NCBI GenBank assembly: GCA_035523875.1
Contig: DATKPY010000010.1
Location: 8,860-72,859, forward strand
From: JASHUC01 sp035523875
GTDB lineage: Bacteria; Pseudomonadota; Gammaproteobacteria; Steroidobacterales; Steroidobacteraceae
Direction of reading: 5' to 3'
Length of the DNA stretch: 64,000 nt
Part shown: positions 8,790 through 16,504 of the stretch, piece after piece
Position numbering within the stretch: the first letter of the stretch is position 1
Layout of the letters: the number at the start of each line of letters is the position of its first letter
The notes under the pieces: generated by a model
The model's input: only the letters and a program-made list of their open reading frames with translations
Told to the model about the DNA's origin: nothing
Database searches by the model: none
Made by a program: the position numbers and the translations under genes

Positions 8790-9440
8790 ATGGCCGCTAC
8801 GCAACCGATTACGCTCTTCCACTGTCCCCAAACACGATCGTCCGGTGCGCTGGCGTTGTTAGAAGAGCTCGGAGCACCGTACAAGCTGCATGTTCTGAAC
8901 ATGAAGGCGGGAGAGCAACGCCAAAGCGCGTACCTGACCGTCAATCCCATGGGGAAAGTTCCGGCGATCCTGCACGGCGATGCGCTCGTTACCGAACAGG
9001 TGGCCATTGGGATCTATCTTGCCGACCTGTTTCCAGAGGCGGGCATCACGCCAGCGATCGGCGACGCATTGCGTGGACCGTATCTGCGCTGGTACGTCTT
9101 CTACGCCGCATGCTTCGAGCCAGCGCTCGTCGACAAGGCGATGAAACGCGAGCCCGGTCCGGTTGCAATGGTTCCTTACGGCGATCTTGCCACAACGCTG
9201 AACACGCTGATCGCAGAGCTCAGCAAGGGACCGTGGTTGCTTGGAGATCGATTTACCGCGACGGATGTACTGTGGGGCACCGCCCTCACGTGGATGACGG
9301 GTTTCGGTCTGGTGGATGCGGTCGCACCCATCAAGGCGTACGTCGATCGCTGGAATTCGAGGCCGTCGGTGAAGAAGGTGGCGCAGATCGATTCTGATCT
9401 ATTGAAGGCGCAGGGTAACGCGTCGAGTGGAGCGCGATGA
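8790..9440 (+). CDS. Glutathione S-transferase family protein
   Basis: A 216-residue GST. The thioredoxin-fold N-terminal domain (1-80) contains CPQTRSSGALALLEELGAPY, VNPMGKVPAI with the cis-proline, and TEQVAIGIYLADLFP with the glutathione gamma-Glu-binding region. The all-helical C-terminal domain includes LLGDRFTATDVLWGTAL, the conserved N-capping motif. The catalytic residue near the N-terminus is a Ser/Cys-type position (CPQTRSS) rather than a Tyr. GSTs conjugate or reduce electrophiles in the cytoplasm. A GAAGGAGG ribosome site precedes the ATG. The last 110 bp overlap the convergent acetyltransferase gene. Confidence 0.9.
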   Translation: MAATQPITLFHCPQTRSSGALALLEELGAPYKLHVLNMKAGEQRQSAYLTVNPMGKVPAILHGDALVTEQVAIGIYLADLFPEAGITPAIGDALRGPYLRWYVFYAACFEPALVDKAMKREPGPVAMVPYGDLATTLNTLIAELSKGPWLLGDRFTATDVLWGTALTWMTGFGLVDAVAPIKAYVDRWNSRPSVKKVAQIDSDLLKAQGNASSGAR

Positions 9441-10101
9441 CCCGTACGACGGTCTCGCGATAGTTTCGAAATCCCATGCGTTCATAGAGCGACCGCGCGG
9501 TCTTGTTGGCGGTCATCACGTGCAGGAAAGGTGTCTCACCCCGCTGCATCTGACGACGGATCAGTTTACTCGTGAGCCGCCGCGCGAGGCCGCGACCCTG
9601 AAAATGCGGATGGGTGCAGATGCCGCTCACCTCGCGCAGCGTGCCGGCGGTAGTCCGCTCGCCCGCCATGGCAATCAGCCGCGAGCCCTCGAAGTATCCG
9701 AAGTACTCGCCAAGCTCGACGGTGCGCAGCCCGAAGGGTCCGGGATTGGTCAGTGCCGCGAGTTCCACGGCTTGCTCGGCGTGCTGAACGGTGAGTGCAA
9801 TCGCATCGGGGGCCTCGTCCACGGCCGGCACCGGACCCTCCCACAGCATCTTGATCATCGTGGCCTCCCGCAAGATCCGGCAGTCAGCCGGGGCAGGTCC
9901 GGACCAGATGTCGCAGTAGAACTGCTCGTTCGGCTCGCAGAACGGGGCGAGCGCGGCAAGGTCCGGATGCTCGGGGTCGCGGAAACCGACGATGGGAGAG
10001 AAGCCGCGGGCATAGCGGCGCGCTGAGCCGGCGCCCGCGGCAAATTTCGCGTGCGCGCCGGTGAGCGCGTTCCACATGATGTTATCGAGAAGCTCTCGCA
10101 T
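9331..10101 (-). CDS. GNAT-family N-acetyltransferase
   Basis: A 256-residue GNAT protein. The acetyl-CoA motif is VSGICTHPHFQGRGLARRL (Q/R-x-x-G-x-G/A signature) and the closing motif is TARSLYERMGFRNY. The N-terminal half (EQFYCDIWSGPAP and so on) is the FR47-like substrate side. The start was set at the ATG ending at 10101; another ATG 16 codons upstream is possible, and neither has a strong ribosome site. The 3' end runs 110 bp into the convergent GST gene, and the last 30 residues (Ser/Pro-rich) look like a tail created by read-through. The substrate is unknown. Confidence 0.8.
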   Translation of the reverse strand: MRELLDNIMWNALTGAHAKFAAGAGSARRYARGFSPIVGFRDPEHPDLAALAPFCEPNEQFYCDIWSGPAPADCRILREATMIKMLWEGPVPAVDEAPDAIALTVQHAEQAVELAALTNPGPFGLRTVELGEYFGYFEGSRLIAMAGERTTAGTLREVSGICTHPHFQGRGLARRLTSKLIRRQMQRGETPFLHVMTANKTARSLYERMGFRNYRETVVRVIALHSTRYPAPSIDQNRSAPPSSPTASNSSDRRTP

Positions 10102-10169
10102 CGATACGTCGCGAGCGACCGCGATTCGCAACGCGCCGGCCGCGCGCATTCGCCTGATCGGGACGGCCC

Positions 10170-12386
10170 CTACTGATGCAGTCCGGTTTGCGGCGAAGCT
10201 TCGCCGGCGGTGGGCGCGGCTCGCTGCGCGCCGGGCGTTGCACCCGGGGGCGGGCCAAAGCATCGGCCCATCCCGCCACGGAATCGCCTGCCAACGGGGG
10301 GTTCTGCCTTCGCCTCGTTCGCCAGGTGCACCACATAGGCCCGGATCGCCTCGGCGTCCTGGGGGGTCACCACCTTGCGAAACGACACCATACCGTCGGC
10401 CTGCAGTGCGCCGTCGATCACGATGGCATTGAACGCCGCCGAGTTCGAAAGTGCACCCGCGTAGCGCAAATCCGGGAACAGGCTGCTCACCCGCCCGTTG
10501 TTGCCGTGGCAGCTGGCGCAGTGCGCATCGTACTGTGCCTCGCCGCGCGCACGCAGCGCCGCGTCGCCGAAGTCCGCCGGCGGGTCGAGCACCGGGGGCG
10601 TGTAGGGAGCCGGCGCAGGAAGTGTGACCTTGCCGCCGAGCTTGTAGACGAGCACGCGTGCGTAGGTCGGCGCCCAGTAATCGCCGAAGCTGCTCGTGCC
10701 GGCCACGACGGCGACGTATTGCTCGCCGTCGACCATATAGCTCGCGGCGCCTCCGGCGATGACCGCCTGGGTGTCGGTCGTCCACACCCGCTCGCCGGTA
10801 TCGGCACGGTAAGCCGAAAAGTGTGGCGGCGCAGCGCTGCCAAATGGGGGCGTTGCGCCCTGGAACACGAGATTGCCGGCGGTCGTCATGACGCCGGCGC
10901 GGCCGCTGCCTTCGGGTTGCTTCCAGGCGGCCTTCATGGTCACGGGGTTCCACGCGAGGAGGTACGACCCGGCGCCTTCGAGCTTCGGCGGCGGATCCTT
11001 GGGACACTTGGCGACGTTGATCGAGAGCAGCTGATTGCCCATTTTTGCGCCTGCCTCGGCCACGAGCGGAAAGCTGCCGTAATTGGTGGGGATGTACATG
11101 AGCCCGGTGCCCGGGTTGAAGGCCATCGGGTACCAGCTGTGCGCGCCGCCCGAGGCCGGCACCACGTAGAAGCCGCGATTTGTCCGACCGTAGTTGGCCT
11201 CGGGATTGAGGATCGGTCTGCCATGGGCATCGAGCCCGGTCATCCAGTTGACCGTCGGCACGTAGGGCTTGGCGGCGAGGAGCTTTCCGGTTCGCGCATC
11301 GAGGACGTAGAACATGCCGTTCTTCGGGGCATGCATGACGACGTGTCTCTTTTTGCCGTCGATGACGAGATCCGCCGTCGTGATCTGCTGGGTGCTGTCG
11401 AAGTCGAAGCTGTCTGCCGGGGTTTCCTGGTAATACCACCGGAACTTGCCGGTTTTCGCATCGAGCGCCACGATCGAGGAGGTAAACAAGTTATCGCCGC
11501 CACCGGGCGAGCGGACCCACGCCGGCCACGGCGCGCCGTTCCCCGTCCCGACGTAGACCATATCGGTGACCGGGTCGTAATTGATGCCGTCCCAAGGGGT
11601 TCCGCCGCCGCCGGCAATCCACCATTTGCCGGTCCAGGTCTTCGCGGCCCACGCAAGCTCGGGCTGCTCGAAGGGATGCGACGGATTTCCGGGCACCGCC
11701 CACCAGCGCCACAGCTCCTTGCCGGTGGCGGCGTCGTAGGCGGCCATATAGCCGCGCTGCTCGAACTCGGAGCCCGCCTCGCCGATGAAGATGCGGCCAT
11801 TGCCGATCCGCGGCGCGCCGGTGATGGACAGCGCCTTCTTGGGGTCGGTCGCCTGGACTTCCCAGATCTTCTTGCCGCTCCGCGCGTCGACTGCGATCAG
11901 ACGCCCATCGAGCGTGCCCCAGATCACCTTGCCCTTCCAGACCGCAACGCCGCGATTGACGATGCCGCAGCATAGATTCACGGCCCAACGGCCCGGAACC
12001 ATCGGATCGTACTTCCACAGCCGCTTGCCGGTCCGTGCGTCGAAGGCGTAAACCTTGCTCCAAGGGCTCGTGACGAAGAGCTCACCGTCGACGGCGATCG
12101 GCGTCGTCTCGTAGGCGCCGCCGCGCTCGGCGAGATCGGCGTACCAGGTGAGGCCCAGTTGGCTCACATTCTCAACGTTGATCTGATCGAGCGGGCTGTA
12201 GCGCTGCTCACTGTAATCGCGGCCGTAGGACATCCATTGGCCCGCATTCGCCGGCGAGTCGGCTGCCCGTAACCGCTGGGCGTCGACCGCCCCGGAGGCG
12301 CTGGCCGCCGCCGATGGCGGCACGAGAAGACCCGTCATCGTCGCAAGCGACACCGCGCCGAGCGCTGCAATGATCTGACTACGCAT
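10170..12386 (-). CDS. PQQ-dependent quinohemoprotein alcohol dehydrogenase (periplasmic)
   Basis: A 738-residue secreted enzyme. The signal peptide (about 1-28, MRSQIIAALGAVSLATMTG) precedes an eight-bladed PQQ propeller with repeated tryptophan-docking units such as FDARTGKRLWKY and DAATGKELWRWW. The adjacent cysteines that sit over PQQ are seen as NLCCGIVNRG. The metal/base region reads PADSFDFDSTQQ. A C-terminal cytochrome c domain carries CASCH at 623-627 and an axial Met in DGMVSF. The overall layout is that of type I/II quinohemoprotein alcohol dehydrogenases, which pass electrons through their own heme to a periplasmic acceptor. No cytochrome or pqq genes lie next to it. A short Pro/Ala-rich tail follows the heme domain. 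Confidence 0.92.
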   Translation of the reverse strand: MRSQIIAALGAVSLATMTGLLVPPSAAASASGAVDAQRLRAADSPANAGQWMSYGRDYSEQRYSPLDQINVENVSQLGLTWYADLAERGGAYETTPIAVDGELFVTSPWSKVYAFDARTGKRLWKYDPMVPGRWAVNLCCGIVNRGVAVWKGKVIWGTLDGRLIAVDARSGKKIWEVQATDPKKALSITGAPRIGNGRIFIGEAGSEFEQRGYMAAYDAATGKELWRWWAVPGNPSHPFEQPELAWAAKTWTGKWWIAGGGGTPWDGINYDPVTDMVYVGTGNGAPWPAWVRSPGGGDNLFTSSIVALDAKTGKFRWYYQETPADSFDFDSTQQITTADLVIDGKKRHVVMHAPKNGMFYVLDARTGKLLAAKPYVPTVNWMTGLDAHGRPILNPEANYGRTNRGFYVVPASGGAHSWYPMAFNPGTGLMYIPTNYGSFPLVAEAGAKMGNQLLSINVAKCPKDPPPKLEGAGSYLLAWNPVTMKAAWKQPEGSGRAGVMTTAGNLVFQGATPPFGSAAPPHFSAYRADTGERVWTTDTQAVIAGGAASYMVDGEQYVAVVAGTSSFGDYWAPTYARVLVYKLGGKVTLPAPAPYTPPVLDPPADFGDAALRARGEAQYDAHCASCHGNNGRVSSLFPDLRYAGALSNSAAFNAIVIDGALQADGMVSFRKVVTPQDAEAIRAYVVHLANEAKAEPPVGRRFRGGMGRCFGPPPGATPGAQRAAPTAGEASPQTGLHQ

Positions 12387-12689
12387 TTTCTGACAAACCC
12401 TCTGCGCGCTCGGCGCCTGACTCCACCCGCTGTGAGTCCCACCGAATGGGGCTCTGGCGATCACGGCTCAGCTGGTCGACGGCGACCGGCTACCCCCGCA
12501 GAGGCCAAGGGTCGCGGCACCTTACCTAAACCGATCACCCGCTGTCGACATCGGGCTTCCGTGGCCCGCGCGGGGGAAAGGTTAGCCGATTATTGCCCCG
12601 ATGAGTGTCAAGAGAGCTGTTGCCAAATCAAGGCGGGGCGGGGAAAGACGGCGCGCCGCTTGCGGCCTTGGCAGCGCGCGAGCGCCGAG
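12387..12689. other. Intergenic region between two minus-strand genes
   Basis: 303 bp upstream of the PQQ dehydrogenase and downstream of the beta-propeller gene. It should hold the dehydrogenase promoter. I could not assign -35/-10 elements, and see no gene, repeat or strong hairpin. Confidence 0.5.
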
Positions 12690-13355
12690 TCAGGCGGTCG
12701 CGCGCTTGCGTGCGCCCGTGCGGCGCTTGGGCCGACGGACGGCCCGCACCTTGCCGCTGCCGCCACCTCCGCAATAGAACCGATCGCCACCATCGGACTC
12801 GAGGCCGGAGACGCCGACTCCGGTGGGCATCTCGAGGCGCTCGAGCACGGCCCCCGTTCGCGCGTCGATCCGTCGCAGCTCGCTCTGCTCACCTTCCCAG
12901 CTGCCGTGCCAGAGGTCGCCCTCGATCCAGGTGACGCCGGTGACGAAGCGGTTGGACTCCAGGGTGCGCAGAATCGCCCCGGTTGCCGGATCGATCTGAT
13001 GGATCTTTCGTTCCCGGTACTGCCCGACCCAGAGCGTGCCGTCGGCCCACGCGAGCCCCGAGTCACCGCCCCCTCCCGGCGCGGGAATCGTGGCCACGAC
13101 TTGGCCGGTGTTGGGGTCAATCTTGAGGATGCGGCTCTCGGCGATCTGATACAGATGCTCGCCGTCGAAGGCGGTGCCGGCATGCGAGGCGACATCGATG
13201 GCGCGCTGGGTTGCGCCGCTCGCCGGATCGAGCGCGCTCAGCTGGTCACCGGAGGCAAACCACACATACCGGCCGTCGTACGTCACCCCATGCACGCGCT
13301 CGATGCCCGGAAAGGGTCCGTACTCCTTCAGAATCGTGGCCTTCGATCGACGCAT
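12690..13355 (-). CDS. Six-bladed beta-propeller protein (Vgb / glutamine cyclotransferase-like)
   Basis: A 221-residue protein made of repeated four-strand blades: VHGVTYDGRYVWFASGDQLSA, TAFDGEHLYQIAESRILKID, GLAWADGTLWVGQYRERKIH, VTWIEGDLWHGSWEG and so on, each with a D/NP-xTG turn (DPASGATQ, DPNTGQVV, DPATGAIL). This matches the Vgb-lyase/SMP-30/glutaminyl-cyclase-like propeller group. It ends in a basic tail (RRPKRRTGARKR). It lacks a signal peptide, so it is probably cytoplasmic. It is co-directional with, and 9 bp behind, the HTH regulator gene, so the two form an operon. Enzyme versus binding function cannot be decided. Confidence 0.75.
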   Translation of the reverse strand: MRRSKATILKEYGPFPGIERVHGVTYDGRYVWFASGDQLSALDPASGATQRAIDVASHAGTAFDGEHLYQIAESRILKIDPNTGQVVATIPAPGGGGDSGLAWADGTLWVGQYRERKIHQIDPATGAILRTLESNRFVTGVTWIEGDLWHGSWEGEQSELRRIDARTGAVLERLEMPTGVGVSGLESDGGDRFYCGGGGSGKVRAVRRPKRRTGARKRATA

Positions 13356-13364
13356 GGCGGCATC

Positions 13365-14585
13365 CTAAGCGCTCGGGAGCGGAGCGGGGAGTAACAAGGT
13401 CGTCGTGAATCCCGGGAGGGAGGGCGACATCCAGCGCCGAGCGCGTCCGTGACCGACCCATCGCACCTTGCCGGATGCGACCAGCGAGTCGAGTGCCCGC
13501 TGCACGCTGCGTTGACTGGCTCCGAGCGCGAGCGCCATGGCGGAGCTCGACCACGACTCTCCATCGGCAAGCAAGGCGAGCACGCTCGCATACTTCTCGT
13601 CGACCGGCCGCGCGAGCACCCACACCTCGCGTGCCCCGTGCGGCGACAGCACGAAGCCGCGTTGCGTCGCAGTCACGCGCGCGAGCGTGCGCAGCAGCGA
13701 GCGAAGCCGCCCGATCTCGACTCGCAGGCGCGCCCGATGCGATTCGTTGGCGCGTTTGGCGCGGAACGCTCGTGCGATGAGCGTGTCCCGCGGCACATCC
13801 GCCGGCCACGCCTCGGCGAGCGCGCGCGCAAGCGTGAAAAGCACCGGGCGGCTGGCGAGCGAGACCACGTTGCGTGCTCGTCGCACGGCGTAACGGCAGG
13901 CGTCGACCACCAACGCCGGCGATGCGAGGACCGACTCGACCTCTCCGAGGAGGAGCGGCCGCTCCTCGCCACGCGCGAGCAGTCGCGCGGCGGTCGTGGT
14001 GAGAACAGCCGCTGCACTTTCCACCTCCGCCGTGAGCGCGGGGACACCCGACTCGCGCGCCGCGGTGGCGGCCCGCGCGAGCGCCGCGTGCGCGGCCCGC
14101 GTGTGCAAGCGTCGCACGGCGATGCCCGCAACGACCAGCTCGTGCGCAGTCCTCAAGGCCGGCGGGAGAGGCGCGCGAGCGAGCTCCGAGAGCTCGCGCT
14201 CCGCCTCCTGGAGCCGTCCGATCAGGAGCAGGCGGCGCACCGCGAGATAGCGCGCATGGGCCGCGTTGATGCGGTCGCCGTGCTGCTCGAGCGTCAGCCG
14301 CGCCGCAGCGAGCATCCGCGCCGACCCGTCGAGTTCGCGCGAGGCGAGGGCGATCTCGGCCTCGGCGACCAGGCACCGCGCGCGCGCGAGCGGCTCCTTG
14401 GAGCCGAACGCCCGTGCGGCACGCCGCAGAAGTGCCTTCGCGCGCGCGAGATCGCCGAGCTGCGCCATCGCGATGCCGCGGAGCGCGACAGCCGGCGGGT
14501 CCTCGCGCAGGGCCACGCGCTTGAGCGCACCGAGCGGATCGCCGAGGGCGAGCGCCCGCGCGGCCGCCGTGATCAGTGAGTCCAT
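13365..14585 (-). CDS. Winged-helix transcriptional regulator with TPR-like helical region
   Basis: A 406-residue, very arginine/alanine-rich protein. The first 200 residues are helical hairpins typical of TPR-like solenoids (AQLGDLARAKALLRRAARAFG, GRLQEAERELSELA). The C-terminal 100 residues contain a winged helix: YASVLALLADGESWSSS, then ALGASQRSVQRALDSLVASGK, then VRWVGHGRARRW. It is divergent from DUF899-DUF2182 with 131 bp between starts, a classic arrangement for local control. It is followed by the beta-propeller gene. I set the start at the ATG ending at 14585 (MDSLITAAARALALG). The ligand is unknown. Confidence 0.75.
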   Translation of the reverse strand: MDSLITAAARALALGDPLGALKRVALREDPPAVALRGIAMAQLGDLARAKALLRRAARAFGSKEPLARARCLVAEAEIALASRELDGSARMLAAARLTLEQHGDRINAAHARYLAVRRLLLIGRLQEAERELSELARAPLPPALRTAHELVVAGIAVRRLHTRAAHAALARAATAARESGVPALTAEVESAAAVLTTTAARLLARGEERPLLLGEVESVLASPALVVDACRYAVRRARNVVSLASRPVLFTLARALAEAWPADVPRDTLIARAFRAKRANESHRARLRVEIGRLRSLLRTLARVTATQRGFVLSPHGAREVWVLARPVDEKYASVLALLADGESWSSSAMALALGASQRSVQRALDSLVASGKVRWVGHGRARRWMSPSLPGFTTTLLLPAPLPSA

Positions 14586-14716
14586 CGCAATCCCGCCACA
14601 CTTGTCACTCCCCCGGCTCGATCGGTCTGCCCTAAGGTGTCGCGCCACCAGCAACCCACCCGTCGTTTCGACCCACGAGCGAGCGGCGGACCCCAGCGCA
14701 AACGGAGGCGACTGCG

Positions 14717-15481
14717 ATGACGACTCACCTGATCGGGACGCGTGACGAATGGCTGACCGCCCGGCGCGAGCTGCTCGAGGCGGAAAAAGAGCTCACGCGA
14801 CGCAACGACGAGCTCGCGCGGCGGCGTCAGAGTCTGCCCTGGGTTCGGATCGAGAAGAACTATCGGTTCGACACCGAGTCCGGGAGCGCGACGCTCGCAG
14901 AGCTCTTCCGCGGACGCTCTCAGCTCCTCGTTTACCACTTCATGTACGGACCGGACTATCGCGCGGGCTGCCCGTCCTGCTCGCAGATCGCAGATGGCTT
15001 CAATGGGTTCGCCGTGCACCTCGCGCAGCATGATGTGATGCTCTGGGCGGTGTCCCGAGCACCGTTTGCGAAGCTGCAAGCCTACAAGCGACGGATGGGG
15101 TGGACGTTTCCCTGGGCCTCTGCGCACGGCAATGACTTCAACTTCGAGTTCAATGTCTCGTTCACCGAGGAGCAGCAGCGTGCAGGAGCTATCGAGTACA
15201 ACTACGTGCGCGGCCGCCACGCCATGGATGCGACGCCCGCCCCGAAGCCTGTCGCCGAGTTCGCGGCGAGCTGTGGATGCGACGCGCCGACCTACGCGCG
15301 CGATCGCCCGGGCATGAGTGCCTTCGTGCTCGAGGAGGGTGTTGTCTATCACACGTACTCCACTTACGCGCGCGGACTCGACGCGCTCTGGGGGAGCTAC
15401 CAGTGGCTGGACCGCGCCCCGAAGGGGCGCAACGAGCGCGGGGTTTGGTGGCGCCGTCACGACGAGTACGGTGCGGCCTGA
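14717..15481 (+). CDS. DUF899 (thioredoxin-like) protein
   Basis: A 254-residue DUF899 family protein. The N-terminus is a charged helix (TARRELLEAEKELTRRNDEL), then SLPWVRIEKNYRFDTE, followed by a thioredoxin-like core RSQLLVYHFMYGPDY and AGCPSCSQIADGF with a CPSC pair at the position of a redox motif. The C-terminus carries the conserved YHTYSTYARGLDALWG and RRHDEYG blocks. DUF899 members are predicted dithiol-disulfide oxidoreductase-like cytoplasmic proteins of unknown substrate. It has a good GGAGGCGAC ribosome site and leads an operon with DUF2182 (41 bp apart), which is a recurrent pairing as I recall. Confidence 0.9.
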   Translation: MTTHLIGTRDEWLTARRELLEAEKELTRRNDELARRRQSLPWVRIEKNYRFDTESGSATLAELFRGRSQLLVYHFMYGPDYRAGCPSCSQIADGFNGFAVHLAQHDVMLWAVSRAPFAKLQAYKRRMGWTFPWASAHGNDFNFEFNVSFTEEQQRAGAIEYNYVRGRHAMDATPAPKPVAEFAASCGCDAPTYARDRPGMSAFVLEEGVVYHTYSTYARGLDALWGSYQWLDRAPKGRNERGVWWRRHDEYGAA

Positions 15482-15522
15482 GCGCGGTGGCGGTGGTGAA
15501 CGGAACACCCGGAGGACCCAAC

Positions 15523-16323
15523 ATGTCACGCGCGATGCTCTGCGAGGTTGCCTCGGAACGCGCCTTCCTCGGCACCGTGGCGATGATCTTCGCGGCGGGC
15601 GCGGCAGTTACGATCGTCGGCGGCGCATCGATGTCGGCTGGCGAGGGAATGGCGATGCCCGGGGAGTGGACAATGTCGATGGCCTGGATGCGGATGCCAG
15701 GTCAGTCGTGGCTCGCCGCCGGCGCCTCGTTCCTCGGCATGTGGGCTGCGATGATGGTCGCGATGATGATGCCTTCGCTCGTGCCGATGCTGCAGCGCTA
15801 CCGCGATGCCATCGGTCGGGCGGGCGCACGTCGCCGGGGTCGGCTGACCGCACTCGTGGGCCTCGGGTACTTTGCGGTCTGGCTGCTCCTCGGAGTGGTC
15901 GTCTTTCCGCTGGGCGTCACGCTGGCCGCGGCGCTGATGCGGCGGCAAGCACTCGCGCAGGCCGTTCCGCTCACCTGCGGCGCCGTGGTGCTGGTGGCCG
16001 GCGCTCTGCAGTTCACGAAGTGGAAGGCACAGCGGCTCGCGTGCTGTCGCGAGGCGCCGCGGCCCGGCAGCGCGCTGCCGGCGAACGGGTGGACGGCGTG
16101 GAGATGCGGACTGCGTCTCGGCCGGCATTGCGGGCTCTGCTGTGGGGAGATGACGGCAATCCTGCTCGTGAGCGGGGTGATGGACCCGCGTGTGATGGCG
16201 CTCGTGACGGCCGCCATCACCGCCGAGCGGCTCGCGCCCGCCGGGGAGCGCGTCGCGCGCGCGATCGGAGCGGTCGTCGTCGCCGCTGGGGCGTTCCTCA
16301 TCGCGCGGGCGGCGGGCCTCTGA
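15523..16323 (+). CDS. DUF2182 integral membrane protein
   Basis: A 266-residue membrane protein with about six transmembrane segments. It shows the DUF2182 hallmarks: WAAMMVAMMMPSLVPML with its run of methionines, VPLTCGAVVLVAGALQFT-KWK, and the Cys-rich CLRLGRHCGLCCGEM-type segment (here LRLGRHCGLCC). These conserved His/Cys/Met residues suggest metal handling, although the family has no proven function. The ATG at 15523 has GGAGGACCC upstream. It is probably co-transcribed with DUF899 and controlled by the divergent winged-helix protein. Confidence 0.88.
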   Translation: MSRAMLCEVASERAFLGTVAMIFAAGAAVTIVGGASMSAGEGMAMPGEWTMSMAWMRMPGQSWLAAGASFLGMWAAMMVAMMMPSLVPMLQRYRDAIGRAGARRRGRLTALVGLGYFAVWLLLGVVVFPLGVTLAAALMRRQALAQAVPLTCGAVVLVAGALQFTKWKAQRLACCREAPRPGSALPANGWTAWRCGLRLGRHCGLCCGEMTAILLVSGVMDPRVMALVTAAITAERLAPAGERVARAIGAVVVAAGAFLIARAAGL

Positions 16324-16504
16324 GGGTCTTTCGCCGAGCGTAGGGCTCGACCCGCTGCGCCGTGCGCGCTGGCACGGGCGACCCTGCTCGGCATCGGCCG
16401 CGGTCGGCGCGCTCATGGAGGTACTGTATACGGAAAGGGTCGATCGCGTCGTAAGATGCCCGAGGTGCGCCGCGCGGGCGGCGTGAGGTTGTCCAGAGGA
16501 GTCG

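Noticed and set aside
10176..11975. 599-codon plus-strand frame opposite the PQQ dehydrogenase
   Set aside because: Shadow of the dehydrogenase; arginine/histidine-rich composition, no motifs.
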